A stretch of DNA of 64,000 nucleotides from Epiperipatus broadwayi (GCA_028023455.1 JAQFVV010006272.1:5571217-5635216), one strand, 5' to 3'; numbered from the stretch's first letter, positions 1 to 10,014 are shown. Notes: generated from the sequence alone by a model not told the origin. Program-made: numbers and translations.

Positions 1-1
1 A

Positions 2-392
2 AAGCGAAGAAAAAATACAAAGGTTGTTCCGGATAGCAGTAGAGCAGGCCCATCAACTAGTGCTTCTAATATGCCTTTGAATGTTACTACAGGACAGGTT
101 TGAAGTTTTTGACTGTGGGTGAGTATTCTATCTTTGATTTCTTTTATATGTGTGTAAAAATTATTGAAGAAACGAATAAATATGCCACTAAGGAGAAATG
201 TGTGCGTGATTGGAAAAATGTGACAGAATGGGAATTGTCTGCCTTTTTTGGGATGACATTGGGAATAAGGTCCCTGTATTCCAATTGAAGGAGATCTGGA
301 GTAATAATCCTACTATTAGAATCCCATATTTTGCCAATATAATAAAAAAATTCCAAACAAAAAAAGTGCAAAATTTGACCGTATTTATATAA
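2..392 (+). pseudogene. piggyBac-type transposase fragment, N-terminal part, frameshifted
   Basis: A frame open from the window edge has a low-complexity S/T/G/P-rich segment like the disordered N-terminus of piggyBac transposases, then stops near 115. From 100 another frame reads a stretch typical of the start of the piggyBac DDE domain: FDFFYMCVKIIEETNKYA, then DWKNVTEWELSAFFGM. About 280 the reading moves to a third frame, which gives QLKEIWSNNPTIRIPYF, matching the family's 'YWS.dp.lr.P' segment. Reading is lost after about 392. The intact protein is usually 500-600 residues; the catalytic aspartates lie downstream and are absent, so this is a dead fragment. It may be the decayed end of a longer copy starting before the window. 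Family assignment rests on motif recognition only. Confidence 0.7.
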
Positions 393-461
393 AATTTAAC
401 CTACTGTAAAAAAATGCAATGTCAATTTCAAAGCTGCATATCAGATGCACAGAGAGATTGC

Positions 462-574
462 AGTTTTTATTGTTTTTGTTTTACAAACTTAGTTTTTATT
501 ATTTTTGTTTTACAAACTTAGTTTTTATTATTTTTGTTTTACTAACTTAGTTTTTATTGTTTTTGTTTTACTGA
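462..574. repeat. 29-bp tandem repeat, nearly four copies
   Basis: T-rich units start at 462, 491, 520 and 549, each of the form AGTTTTTATT(A/G)TTTTTG followed by TTTTACAAACTT. Units differ at one to three positions. It is a simple minisatellite just downstream of the piggyBac relic; no coding content. Confidence 0.9.
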
Positions 575-986
575 TTACTTTTGCCAATTGGTAAACAAGA
601 TCTGGAATGATTTATCTTTTATTAATAATAATATTGAATAATATGAAATATTTAATATTTTCTATATTTATATTAGATAATATGAACAGGTATGCTTCTC
701 TGGAAGACATATCCTGAAAGAGGTAGAATATAAACATTTTTTTATAATATAAATATGTTTCCTGTTAGAACCTTTTTAATAATCTTTGACTTTTCATATT
801 CTAAATTTGTAAATTGTTTTCTGCATTGGCAATGATTATTCAGTATGATGATGTTATGACTAAGGTTGGTTTATCCAAAGTCTAAAATCAAAATAATTTA
901 TAGACATAAGTAATAATATCTACACTTGTTTTATTATTTTTACATTCTGATAGAATTCTAGTTTTTTTTTTTTTATCTTTTATTAG

Positions 987-1101
987 GGAGAACATTTTTT
1001 CTTCCAGATGCCTTGAACATTTTCGACATTGGGGTGCAAGAAAACATGAAGAATTCTTATCTTTCTATTACTGCAAGTTCTGAAGCTATGGATTATCTCA
1101 G
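987..1101 (+). other. Candidate internal coding exon, gene unknown
   Basis: A T-rich tract (962-980) ends in TATTAG at 981-986, and a donor-like G|GTAAGA begins at 1102. The 115 bp between are open in one frame (reading from the third base) for 38 residues, beginning RTFFLPDALNIFDIG and ending EAMDYLR; the other two frames contain stops. Base composition is less A+T-rich than the flanks. This is the best splice-bordered open segment in the window, but I do not recognise the protein and see no neighbouring exon. Chance is possible in 64 kb, so this is a candidate only. Confidence 0.35.
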
Positions 1102-1323
1102 GTAAGACATTATATATGTTATTAAAGATAATTTTGTGAGGAATACAAAGAAATTATCACTGAAGATGTAATTTGAACTTCATTTAATGATAAATTCCAA
1201 ATTATGAACAAACAATAAAATAATTATTTCGGATGTGAAAATTTCTTTTTTTCCTTATTTTTTATATAGTTATCACTATTTATCTTATGCTTATTGTTTT
1301 CCTTAGTTTTTCTAGTTTCTATC

Positions 1324-1427
1324 AATGTAAATTTTTTTGCTCTAACATTATTAAAACTGAAGTTTTATTTTTCTATGATAAAATTAAACTTCAGTTTTAA
1401 TCATGTTAGAGCAAAAAAATTTACATT
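1324..1427. repeat. Imperfect hairpin, 43-bp arms
   Basis: Arms at 1324-1366 and 1385-1427 are reverse complements with about one mismatch around an 18-base spacer. A third, direct copy of the inner 20 bases follows at 1423-1442. This could be a tiny MITE relic or a template-switch product. Confidence 0.85.
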
Positions 1428-1442
1428 ATTAAAACTGAAGTT

Positions 1443-2749
1443 ATTGTGAAAATTGTGTCTCAGGTCAGTTTTTTTAAAAATTCAAAATCTAGTTAAAACA
1501 TCTCTAATTTGAAAGGTTTCATTTATTTGCAAACAGTAATTCCATATCATTGCAATAATGTAATCTCTCTGCCCTTTACTGCATGATGTGCATGCCTGAA
1601 AGGTGAATCATTTACTTTGCTTAAATTTATCTAAAATTATTCTTATAAAGATTTTCTTTAATATCTTTTATGATAATAGTCTGATATTGTCTACAGGGTC
1701 TTTTTTATATAGTAAAAATCAGATGTAAAGATATATTTAAAGAAACTTTTTAAATATATATATAACTCAAAATTATAAACAGAATATATTAAAAACATTA
1801 AAATGTAGATAATTTATTATCCATTGTTTTCAAATTAGCAAGTCCTTTGTACAAAGAACAAATTTATTACTAGAATATTTCAAGATTATATAAACAGTCA
1901 GATTTTAAATGTATTATAATTTAAAGACATCAGCTTGTTCAGGATTTTCTTTTTAATTAATGAGAAAAAAAGGATGTGGCTTTTTCTAATTAATTTTGCT
2001 TTATTCATAAAATTAATTAGAGTATCTGCATGACAAAGCTATTAATTAAAACTAAAATACCAGTTTATTACCTTCAGCTAATGAAAAAAAAATAATAATG
2101 ATAGAATAAAAAGGGCAATATTATTGGTTGTTCAAAATATCAAGTGACTAGTTATGTAAATAAAAAAACTAACAATTTACATACATTATTAAAAATATTT
2201 AAAATGTATTATTATAAAACAACATTATTTAATAAATGTAAATTTAATGTAATTTTGCCAAGTAACCTTTTTTTTTTCTTTTGCAATATAAAATAAGAGA
2301 ATAATTATTTTTAATAAATACACTCACATGTAGGACTTCTTTATGGAACATAATGTGTATGCAAATTAAAACCTTAAAGATAAACAAATCTAAGTGATAT
2401 TAGTCTAAATTACTGATTTCTGAAGTGGAATTTAATATATATATATATTTACTGCAATAAAATAATGGAATTATTGATCCTAATTTAATTCATTAGAGAT
2501 ACATATTCAGAGTTAAGATATGTAAGCAAGTGAGCATATATATGTATATATTATTAGACATACTATAATAACATGAGTTTGGCTAGCTGTAGTCATATAT
2601 TACAAGCCTTCTCAATCAATCAAGTTCAAATAGGGGGATAAATTGAACATTTTTTAATAAAATGAAAGAAAATTAATGCATATATTAAGAGAAATATGTT
2701 AAAGTATATACTGTATATGTTTTGAAACTTCACTTAAAATTTTAATCAT
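1443..2749. other. A+T-rich stretch without recognisable genes
   Basis: Many stop codons in all frames, short AT runs (for example near 2440 and 2540) and homopolymers. I see no coding, RNA or repeat structure here beyond simple sequence. Confidence 0.6.
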
Positions 2750-4245
2750 AGTTGAGATCTATTCAAAAAATCCAAGAACTAATTAAAGATAACTATAAGA
2801 TTTAATTATTAAATTTGTTTAAAAAAGAGAAAAAGAAAAACAAGAACTAATTGAAGAACAAAAGAAAAAACACACAGATTAGTGGTAAATCATTAGGAAA
2901 ACAGGATTAAAAATAAGAAAGAAAACAAGCAGAGGCTCTTGAAAAAAGTTATCTTTTGGAAAAATTATAAAAAGAGAAAGAAGAGAGAAAAACAATGTCT
3001 TAGGAGAGCCAAAATGCATGTCTTAGCATCATATACCTTGGAAAGATTTAGTTCTAGTTTTGGAAGCATTAGTCATTGTCTAAGAAGAAAGCTGTTATAG
3101 TATTTTTCAATACTAAATCAAACACAGCTGGAATGACAAATTTTTGTATAATAAAAAAATGATTGGCTAAACCCACCAACAGCAATTGAATAAAGCTGCT
3201 AGATTAAATTTGAAAAACACCTATAGGAAGTGCAGAGACAGAAGATATGAAATATAACTTGTTTGCCCATGGGAAAACTATTTTTCATAATCTGAACTTG
3301 TGCAGCCTGCATAATTAAACAGCAAAGTACCAAAGGCAAGAAAAATTCAACCTGAATCAACCAACAAAAATTGATTTAATTTTCCATAAACATTTCAGAC
3401 ACAGACTTACTTGAATCTAGACACTAAGCCTACTGAATCATTTAAAAAACTGCACTAAAAGTTTTTTTATATTTATATACATGCAGATAAGAAACCTCTA
3501 TAATTTATAAATTTCATACATATATTTCATTACAAATATTTTTAGTATAAACATTGTTTAAATGTGTTATTCATGAATATATTTTTTTCTTTAAATATAT
3601 TTAATTTTGATATTTGCATTTAATCTTAATATATTTTAGTTTGTTTCTTTATTCATAAAGTAGTATATTATGTTTAAAAATAATTTCATATAATCTAAAA
3701 TAAATAACTGTTATTTACATTACTTAGTTGTCTGTGCAGTTCTTCTCTCAATAATCTAATTTTCAGTGTGTATATAATAATCCTCTATTGATTCTGAGCA
3801 TGCACATTTTGACCTAAGAAAAGTAGAGTTGTTACTGTGAGATTTCAAACCATAGAGGGAAGTATATTTATAGGTATTCTTTCTTAGTGGCACTCAAATT
3901 AGAATTAGTAGAATTCAAACCTATATATTCAATTTAACACTTATGAATAAATGTTAAATGAGATCTATAGAATAGATCTGATCTATAATGATCAAGAAAT
4001 ATATATAGGATACCTAATATTGGCAGTTATATAAGGGACAGAAGGTTTGATCATCATCAATAACTATTCTAATTAAATGTAATTATGTAAAAATCAAATT
4101 TCAATTAATCTTTGATGAACTGACAATTTTAAAATAATTTAGTTATATGCCAGAAGTGTACATCTAAGTATTATATAAATACATGTGACTTTTCAGTAGA
4201 GGTACCATCATTATCAGCAGCAGAGTAAATTCCTGGCACATAAAT
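2750..4245 (+). repeat. Dispersed repeat, copy A (about 1.4-1.5 kb)
   Basis: This interval aligns end to end, in the same orientation, with 19685-21150. Anchors include the AACTAATTAAAGATAA start, an AAAACAGGATTA segment, the shared string AAAAATTCAACCTGAATCA, TTTATAAATTTCATACATAT, TAATCCTCTATTGAT and a 3' part TTAGTTATATGCCA(G/A)AAGTG. Divergence is substantial, with many small indels. No frame is open at length in either copy, no terminal inverted repeat is obvious, and no protein is recognised. It is probably an old non-autonomous transposon or an untranslated part of a larger element. Confidence 0.85.
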
Positions 4246-4299
4246 GGTATAAACAGCATATGGCATGAATTAATATGATACAAAATCTGTAGGCTAAAA

Positions 4300-5330
4300 A
4301 ATGCAAATTAAATAGCTAGTTGAAGTGAGATGCAACAGTGGCATAAAATATAGAAATAGAAATAATAATAATAAGTGCAGTAAAAGCAAGTTAGTTAGTG
4401 GGAGGTAGAAAAAAGCAAATGAAACAGAAATAGGAAGCAAAGATAGTAAGAAAAAATGAACAGAGATATGGTTTTTGACCTTAGAGAGATGCATTGTAAG
4501 AGTGAGATAATAACAGTGATTCATAATCTCATTAGTAGTAGAATAAAATAGTTGATGTTAATAAGATCTACAGTTAAGAAAATGATGCAAGTAGAAAAAT
4601 GGAAAAAGAAAAAACAGAAAATGAAACTAATGTACCAGAGATAGCAAAGATTATTAGCCATCAAGAGCAGGAAGAACAAGAAGTAGAAGAGTTAAAACCA
4701 CATGTATAATGACATGAATGTAATTATTAAATTAATGGTGGCAATGCTAAAAGAAAACAGAGGTGTTAAAAGAAATCAAAAAAGAGAACCAACAAATAGT
4801 GGAAAGAAGTCAGCAAGCAATGATCACAGCATTAACAGTAATAAAAGAAATAAAGGTTGAAAACCAATTACATTGGAAAGCATTAACAAATACTGGGAAG
4901 AAAAATATAGTCAAATAATAGAAAATATATAAAAAGAACAAATAGAACAAAAAAAGAAGCTTGAAAAAATGACGATTTAAATGCTTGGAATAATAGCACA
5001 AAAAGAAAAATGAAGAAGCTATATTAAATAATCAGGAGAATAAAAAGCAAAATGAAGCTATATTAAATATTAAGGGGAATATAAAAGAAATTGAAGAAGC
5101 TATCCTAAATATGCAGAAGATAATGGAAATAGTAGTAAATGTAAACATTCAGAAGATAAAAGAAATAGTAGTAAATGTAAACAAGCTATAGATTACAGAA
5201 TGGAAAAGAAATGAAGAATTAGAAAAAAAAGTTCAGCAAAAAATTAGACTGAAATAAGCGAATTTAAAAATACCAGCCAAAAAACGTGAAGAAATTATTT
5301 ATCAACTGGAAAAGGTAGGAGTTGATCAGA
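4300..5330 (+). pseudogene. Purine-rich remnant with coiled-coil-like frames, possibly an old ORF1/gag
   Basis: The plus strand is markedly A/G-rich. Short frames read as Lys/Glu/Asn-rich helical sequence, for example ESINKYWEEKYSQIIENI (near 4880), a 60-codon open piece near 5008-5186 containing repeats of NEEAILN, and KRNEELEKKVQQKIRLK (near 5220). Such sequence resembles coiled-coil ORF1 or gag-like proteins of retroelements, but low-complexity AAG/GAA-rich DNA gives the same appearance. No zinc knuckle or capsid motif is visible. It follows copy A of the dispersed repeat. No function is assigned. Confidence 0.3.
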
Positions 5331-6414
5331 AATAAATGAAGAAGATTCAACAAGTTTTGTAGAATGTGAATTGCTAGACTTGGTTTAAATCATAACAAAA
5401 TCACATAAAAGGAAATAAAAACCCAATTTTAAAAAAAATAAAAATTGAAGAGTTAAGATCAAACATTTTATTACACATACTGATATGCATAGTATAGTGA
5501 ACAATTCCTTAATAATAAAACATTTAGGCCAGACTGGTTTAGCACTCATAGAACACTTGAGTAGTCTAGAAATGTATCTTAACTTAAACGCAATGTATAG
5601 CTTGCAGCCACTTACAAGGAGCATTTCAAGCCTTGTGAGTTTCACATTATTGGGGAATTATTGAATGGAGGAATAGCAAGAGGACATTATATAACATTTT
5701 AAAAAAGATATAAACCTGGTAAAACATATATCACTTTCTTCAGAAGTCAAATGGTCAGATCGAGAGCCCTAATTGCTCATACTTTGACTGGAGGACAGAT
5801 AATCTGTGTAATAAGATGGAAATTATCTCTCAAAGTAAAACCAATGTTCATTGGTAGACTGATTGGCACTCTATTGAACAGGTGACAGCTGCTGAATACA
5901 CGGGATTTGAAATCAATCACAGCTGAATGTATCTATTATGAAGAAAATGGTTTAAAAATTAACTAAGTAAATCACTAAATGAGTGCTGAAGTGAAATTAA
6001 TATTGGTGTATGAATGTGAAAGACACCTACATATTCATTTTATATGGGCGAAAGAGAAAAAAAAAAAATAGAAAAAATCTAAATATTGAAATGTTGATGA
6101 TTACTTAAGTCCAAGGCAACAATATTCTACTGACAGAATAGAGATCATTATATCTAAGTACTAGTATTGAGAAAGGAAAGGATAGATGTGACATCAAAAA
6201 GTAGATAATAGAAAATCTAGTCTAGTAGGTAAAATTTAAGCAGCTACTACAAGGACAGTATAAAATCCTAAAGGATTTGTTACCACTGAAAAATTACTTG
6301 GCCAGATGTAAAAATTGAATGGATGAGAAGACCTATCCTTTTGATATCTCTGAATCTGTTTTAAGAGCAAATGATTTTTAGAAAATTATATATATATATA
6401 TATTAATAATATAA
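5331..6414. other. Unassigned stretch
   Basis: The part 5520-5960 is less A+T-rich and has short open pieces (for example SRALIAHTLTGGQI near 5760), but none extends beyond about 50 codons and I recognise no family. It may belong to the same decayed element as 4300-5330. Confidence 0.35.
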
Positions 6415-6576
6415 AGTCAGATGTCACATGACATATATACAGCTTGCATTTGCAAATATGAAAAATTAAGAAAGTGCTAATAAGCTCTAAGCAAGCTTTT
6501 TTTAAAATATTTTTTCTATGATAAATGCTAGTACAAGAGAAGACATTCAAATAATCTTTATCTAAGATTGTCCCTA

Positions 6577-6617
6577 TTCCCAGATCGGTTTCGAGCTATG
6601 GCTCTTTTCAGTGAGGA
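6577..6617 (-). ncRNA. Decayed hammerhead-like motif, repeat unit 1
   Basis: This is the counterpart of the motif at 6983-7023. On the minus strand it reads CUGAAAA, a GAGC/GCUC stem with CAUA loop, then GAAAC. The core G8 is replaced by A and the stem I pairing is interrupted by an A-C mismatch, so it should be inactive. Confidence 0.45.
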
Positions 6618-6982
6618 GCTAGGACACCAGATTCAAAATACCAACTCAAGCTAAGCATTTATCTAATAGTTAACTGTCAAAAAGATCTGAAACCTTTAGA
6701 CATTTATATGTCTTTAAAGTCACCTCTCCAACTGAAAAAATCATATAGGCCTGAACTTAATTCACATACTCCATATATCAATAGGCTTAGCCATTTAATT
6801 TAGTCAAAGACCCAACAGCAAGATAATATTAGTAATAATATAGTCAGATGTCACGTGACATATATATAGCTTGCATTTACAAATATGTAAGAACATGCTA
6901 GTAAGCTCTAAACAAGCTTTTTTATGATAAATGCTACTACAAGAGAAGGCATTCAAATCATCTTTATCTAGGATTGACCCTA

Positions 6983-7023
6983 TCCCCAGACCAGTTTCGA
7001 GCTATGGCTCTCTTCAGTGAGGA
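6983..7023 (-). ncRNA. Hammerhead-ribozyme-like motif (type I arrangement)
   Basis: The minus strand reads, in order: UCCUCA, core CUGAAGA, a 4-bp stem GAGC-CAUA-GCUC, core GAAA, CUGG, UC, then UGGGGA. This matches the hammerhead consensus CUGANGA - stem II - GAAA, with the required G10.1-C11.1 pair. UCCUCA and UGGGGA pair as a 6-bp stem I (one G-U) immediately around the core, and UC precedes stem I where cleavage (after 6989 on this strand) would occur. Stem III is minimal: A-U and C-G closing a two-base loop, shorter than normal, which is the main weakness. Minimal hammerheads with short stem III occur in Penelope-like element repeats. Activity is not shown. Confidence 0.55.
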
Positions 7024-7109
7024 GCTATGACACCAGATTCAAAAACCCAACTCAAACTAAGCATTTATCTAATAGTTAACTGTCAAGATCTGAAACTTTT
7101 AGACATCTA

Positions 7110-7165
7110 CATTTATCATAAAAAAATTTTTTTTTTTTAAAGTTTGTTTAGAGCTTATTACCACT
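7110..7165. repeat. Inverted partial copy of the tandem repeat
   Basis: This segment is the reverse complement of about 6470-6530 (anchors CATTTATCATA and TTTAGAGCTTATTA), with a poly-T expansion inside. It lies directly after unit 2, so the repeat cluster has both direct and inverted members. Confidence 0.75.
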
Positions 7166-7221
7166 CTCTTAAATTTATATATATAAATATTAAAAGCATA
7201 TGGCTCAACTAGTCAATAAAA

Positions 7222-8297
7222 AATCAAAATTACTCTAAATTCACAACTCAATCAGATTAGCCAAAAAAATAAATTCTAAAACACTGTCAATGGTTTCATT
7301 GCTACAAGCAGACTTGTCAACTACAAACTAACATATTTAAATAATTAAACATTAACCATAATTTCACATACTCCCATATATCCTTAATTATTAAAAGAAC
7401 TTTTAAATAAGTTAATTGCTTCAGAACAATAAAGATTCTTTAATTCTTTTCATTTCTCTCAAAGAAGACAATCTTCACTTCTTCAAAATTAATAGTTGAT
7501 TTAAACTTGAAAAAAAAACTTTATACTTAAATTTGAAACCAATTCATGGGCTTGACAAACTCATTTTAAATATTCTTAAGAAAAGTCTATCATTGAATTG
7601 AACCTCACATTTAGACCTGACAGAGGGATTCTGTATACAATTGAATTTGGCTATTGGGGGGGGGGGGTTTAAATTCAAATACTGAATCTAGCAAAAATAT
7701 CCTAAGCATAATTAGAACATCTTGGCTTCATCAAAATTAATAGTGTGGCCTGTATCTTTTTCATGACATACAAAGCAGAACTAAAATATTTATTTCTAGC
7801 CCTACTTTTATATATCTTTATTCTTTCATTTAAGCTCAAACTATTCTAACCTATATATATATTGTTTTTATAAAAAGGTATATATAGGTCAGAGTAATTT
7901 CAGCTTAAATGAAAGAATAAAGGAACATAAATATAGGGTTAGAAATATCTTAGTTGTACTAATTTATATATCCATAAAAAAGATACAGGCCATACTATTA
8001 ATTTTGATGAAGCTAAGGTTGTCTTCTTTGAAAGAAATGAAATAAAAAGAATTAAAGAATCTTTATTATTAAAAATTTATCATTCTGAAGCAATTAACTT
8101 ATTTCTTTAAAGTTATTTTAACATTAAGGGTGTGGGTGAGGTAAGTGGAATTGTGGGTAATGTTTAGTTTAAATATGTTATTTTGTAATTCTTTACACTT
8201 GAGAAGTCTGCTTGTAGGAGTGAAACCATTGGTAATGTTTTAGAGTTTATTTTCTTGGCTAGTCTGATTGAGTTGTGAATTTAGGGTAATTTTGATT
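7222..8297. repeat. 1.1-kb imperfect palindrome with an insertion in the left arm
   Basis: Sequence from 7222 is matched by the reverse complement of sequence ending at 8297. Pairs include TTCACAACTCAATCAGATTAG (7240) with the region at 8257-8281, ATTAAAGAATC-type anchors at about 7430 and 8060, and TTCATTTAAGCTC (7823) with its complement at about 7893-7905. The centre is near 7868. The left arm carries about 240 extra bases (roughly 7495-7735), bounded by a repeat of TTCATCAAAATTAATAG-like sequence, and includes a run of 12 G at 7656-7667. No ORF is recognised in either arm. Confidence 0.8.
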
Positions 8298-8762
8298 ACA
8301 TATACATGGTTGCAGAAAGGAGTTTGCTATTAACTAAAAGGAGACCCTCTGATTCCTCTTGGAGGCCTTAAACGAACCGAGCAGAGCAAATTTCCTAGTA
8401 TCCATTCCATATGTTCTTGTCATTGCAACTGTTATTACTATATGATTCATATAGTATATGAATATGGATGGGCTGCTCACCAACATGCATTAGCCACCAT
8501 GGTGAGTTTATTGGCTTTTTACCTCTGAGTTTAAGATCAAGAAACACTCGTGGCCTTTCTTCTCCTAGTTGCCTGATAAGGCAGAATGAATGTATGTGTA
8601 ATGATAAATATTTTTCCAATAAATATATACAATCATGACAGGCAAAAATAAATCATGGCCTCATTCCCAAGAGGCTGTAAAGTAACCAACCAAGGCAGTG
8701 GTTGGTGGCTGAAGGAAGAAGATGCTAAGAATCCCCTGATTGTGGATCCAGGCTGTCATTTG

Positions 8763-9340
8763 ATGATGACTTTTTATATAGGTACTTACAACAGCAGATC
8801 ACTTTCAAGTGAAGGAAGATTGCAAGAATTAAAAGAACTATCTTATATTAAATAGGACATTATTGGACTTTGTGACATTAGAAGAAAAGGTGAAGAGACA
8901 ATTGATTTTAAAGTTGACATGTACTCTACTATAAAGACACAAATATTGGAAATACAAGTGGAGTAAGATTCATTATAAATAAAAAGTGAAAAACAACATT
9001 GTGGAGATTGATGGTGTATCAGACAGTGGCAAGATTAGTTATACAACTTAATAGCAGATACCAAATGCAGATAATTCAGGTTTAGTGTCCCAACAAGTTC
9101 TCATAGTGATGAAGTAGAAGAAGATTTTTATATAGATGTACAAAAAACTTTTGATCAGAGTAAAAATTTTAATATTGTTATGGAAGACTTTAATGCTATA
9201 ATTGGTAAAATGGATGTACAAAAGACTTTTGATCAGAGTAAAAATTTTAATATTGTTAAGGAAGACTTTAATGCTATAATTGGTAAACAAATGAAAGTGC
9301 TGTAGGTAATTCTGGTTATTAGAAATGACAGAGGTCATAG
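8763..9340 (+). pseudogene. LINE copy 1: N-terminal APE endonuclease region, broken
   Basis: A frame ending at 8855 gives TFYIGTYNSRSLSSEGRLQ, matching the start of RTE-type endonucleases (TFN.RTLSS..). After a stop at 8853 it continues as DIIGLCDIRRKGEE, containing the acidic/EVRR-like catalytic block of the family. Further on, FNIVMEDFNAIIGK matches the 'GDFNA.iG' motif with G replaced by E; this motif is present twice because of a 78-bp duplication. Several shifts and stops separate the pieces. The enzyme's role would be to nick target DNA for target-primed reverse transcription. Confidence 0.75.
9135..9290 (+). repeat. 78-bp in-phase tandem duplication inside the endonuclease
   Basis: Unit 1 is 9135-9212 and unit 2 is 9213-9290, with only a few differences (for example TTATGGAAGAC versus TTAAGGAAGAC). 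The unit is 26 codons, so phase is kept. LINE copy 2 has a single unit at the matching place (about 61427-61505), so the duplication arose after the two copies separated. Confidence 0.9.
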
Positions 9341-9369
9341 ACTTGTGGAGTTAAAAAAACCTTTATATT

Positions 9370-9894
9370 ATGAATTCTTTTTTTGAAAAAAATGTTCAAA
9401 GGAAATGGACATGGAAGCATCCAAATGAAGGTACAGCAGAATTGGATTATATCTTGACTAACAGAAAATACATATTTCAAGACTGTAATGTTCTTAATAA
9501 ATTTAATACAGGAAGTGATCGTGGATTAGTAAGATGTAAAATACGTGTTAATGCAAAACTAGTGAGACAAAAATTATTAAGAAAAACAATATTTACAGTT
9601 GATATTTCTAATCTTCAGAAACACTCTAATGAATTTAAATTAGAACATATAAATCAGTTTCAAGTATTATTAGATTTTGAACATGATTCAGATTTGAATG
9701 AAATTAATAAGAAAATAACTGATACACTTTTAAAAACTGCAACAAAGATAGCTGGTAGAAAAAAGCAGCAAATGATCAAGAATATTTCTACTGAGACTAG
9801 AGAATTTATGAAGAAACGAAGGAATATGAAGATATACAAAAATGATGCATTAAAAAGGATTGAATACCTCCAATTCGGTGTGGAAAAGAGTTGA
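9370..9894 (+). pseudogene. LINE copy 1: endonuclease C-terminus and linker, 174 codons
   Basis: The longest clean frame of this copy. Residues 13-35 (WTWKHPNEGTAELDYILTNR) match the W-x-H-P ... DYIL block near the end of APE-type LINE endonucleases. The usual catalytic SDHR is read here as SDRG (9515-9530, GATCGTGGA), while copy 2 has GATCATCGA, coding the expected SDHR. So the catalytic histidine is lost with the frame preserved. The remainder is a basic Lys/Glu-rich linker toward the RT. It ends at a stop at 9892, before the RT domain resumes in another frame. Confidence 0.8.
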
Positions 9895-10014
9895 AAATGA
9901 TATAAGAAAGTGTAACTGTGAACTAGCAATGAAAGCTGTAGAAGAGAATAAAATTCTCAAGAGAATAAAATAACATTTTGGTATTGGTAAGAAATTTATA
10001 TGCAATAAGGAAAA

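Larger units (their letters stand above)
6415..7105. repeat. Tandem repeat, two units about 427 bp apart, Penelope-pLTR-like
   Basis: Unit 1 starts at 6415 and unit 2 at 6842, both with AGTCAGATGTCAC(A/G)TGACAT. The units stay alignable through TTTCGAGCTATGGCTC and CAGTGAGGAGCTA to CTAATAGTTAACTGTCAA and a shared TAGACAT end. Unit 2 ends near 7105. Each unit carries a hammerhead-like core on the minus strand (separate entries). Tandem terminal repeats with hammerhead motifs are known from Penelope-like retroelements; that link is inferred, because no Penelope reverse transcriptase is visible nearby. Confidence 0.8.

Noticed and set aside
5385-5645. 86-codon minus-strand frame
   Set aside because: Hydrophobic low-complexity reading opposite an A/G-rich strand.
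9048-9338. 96-codon minus-strand frame
   Set aside because: Antisense shadow of the duplicated LINE endonuclease block; its repeats mirror the 78-bp duplication.
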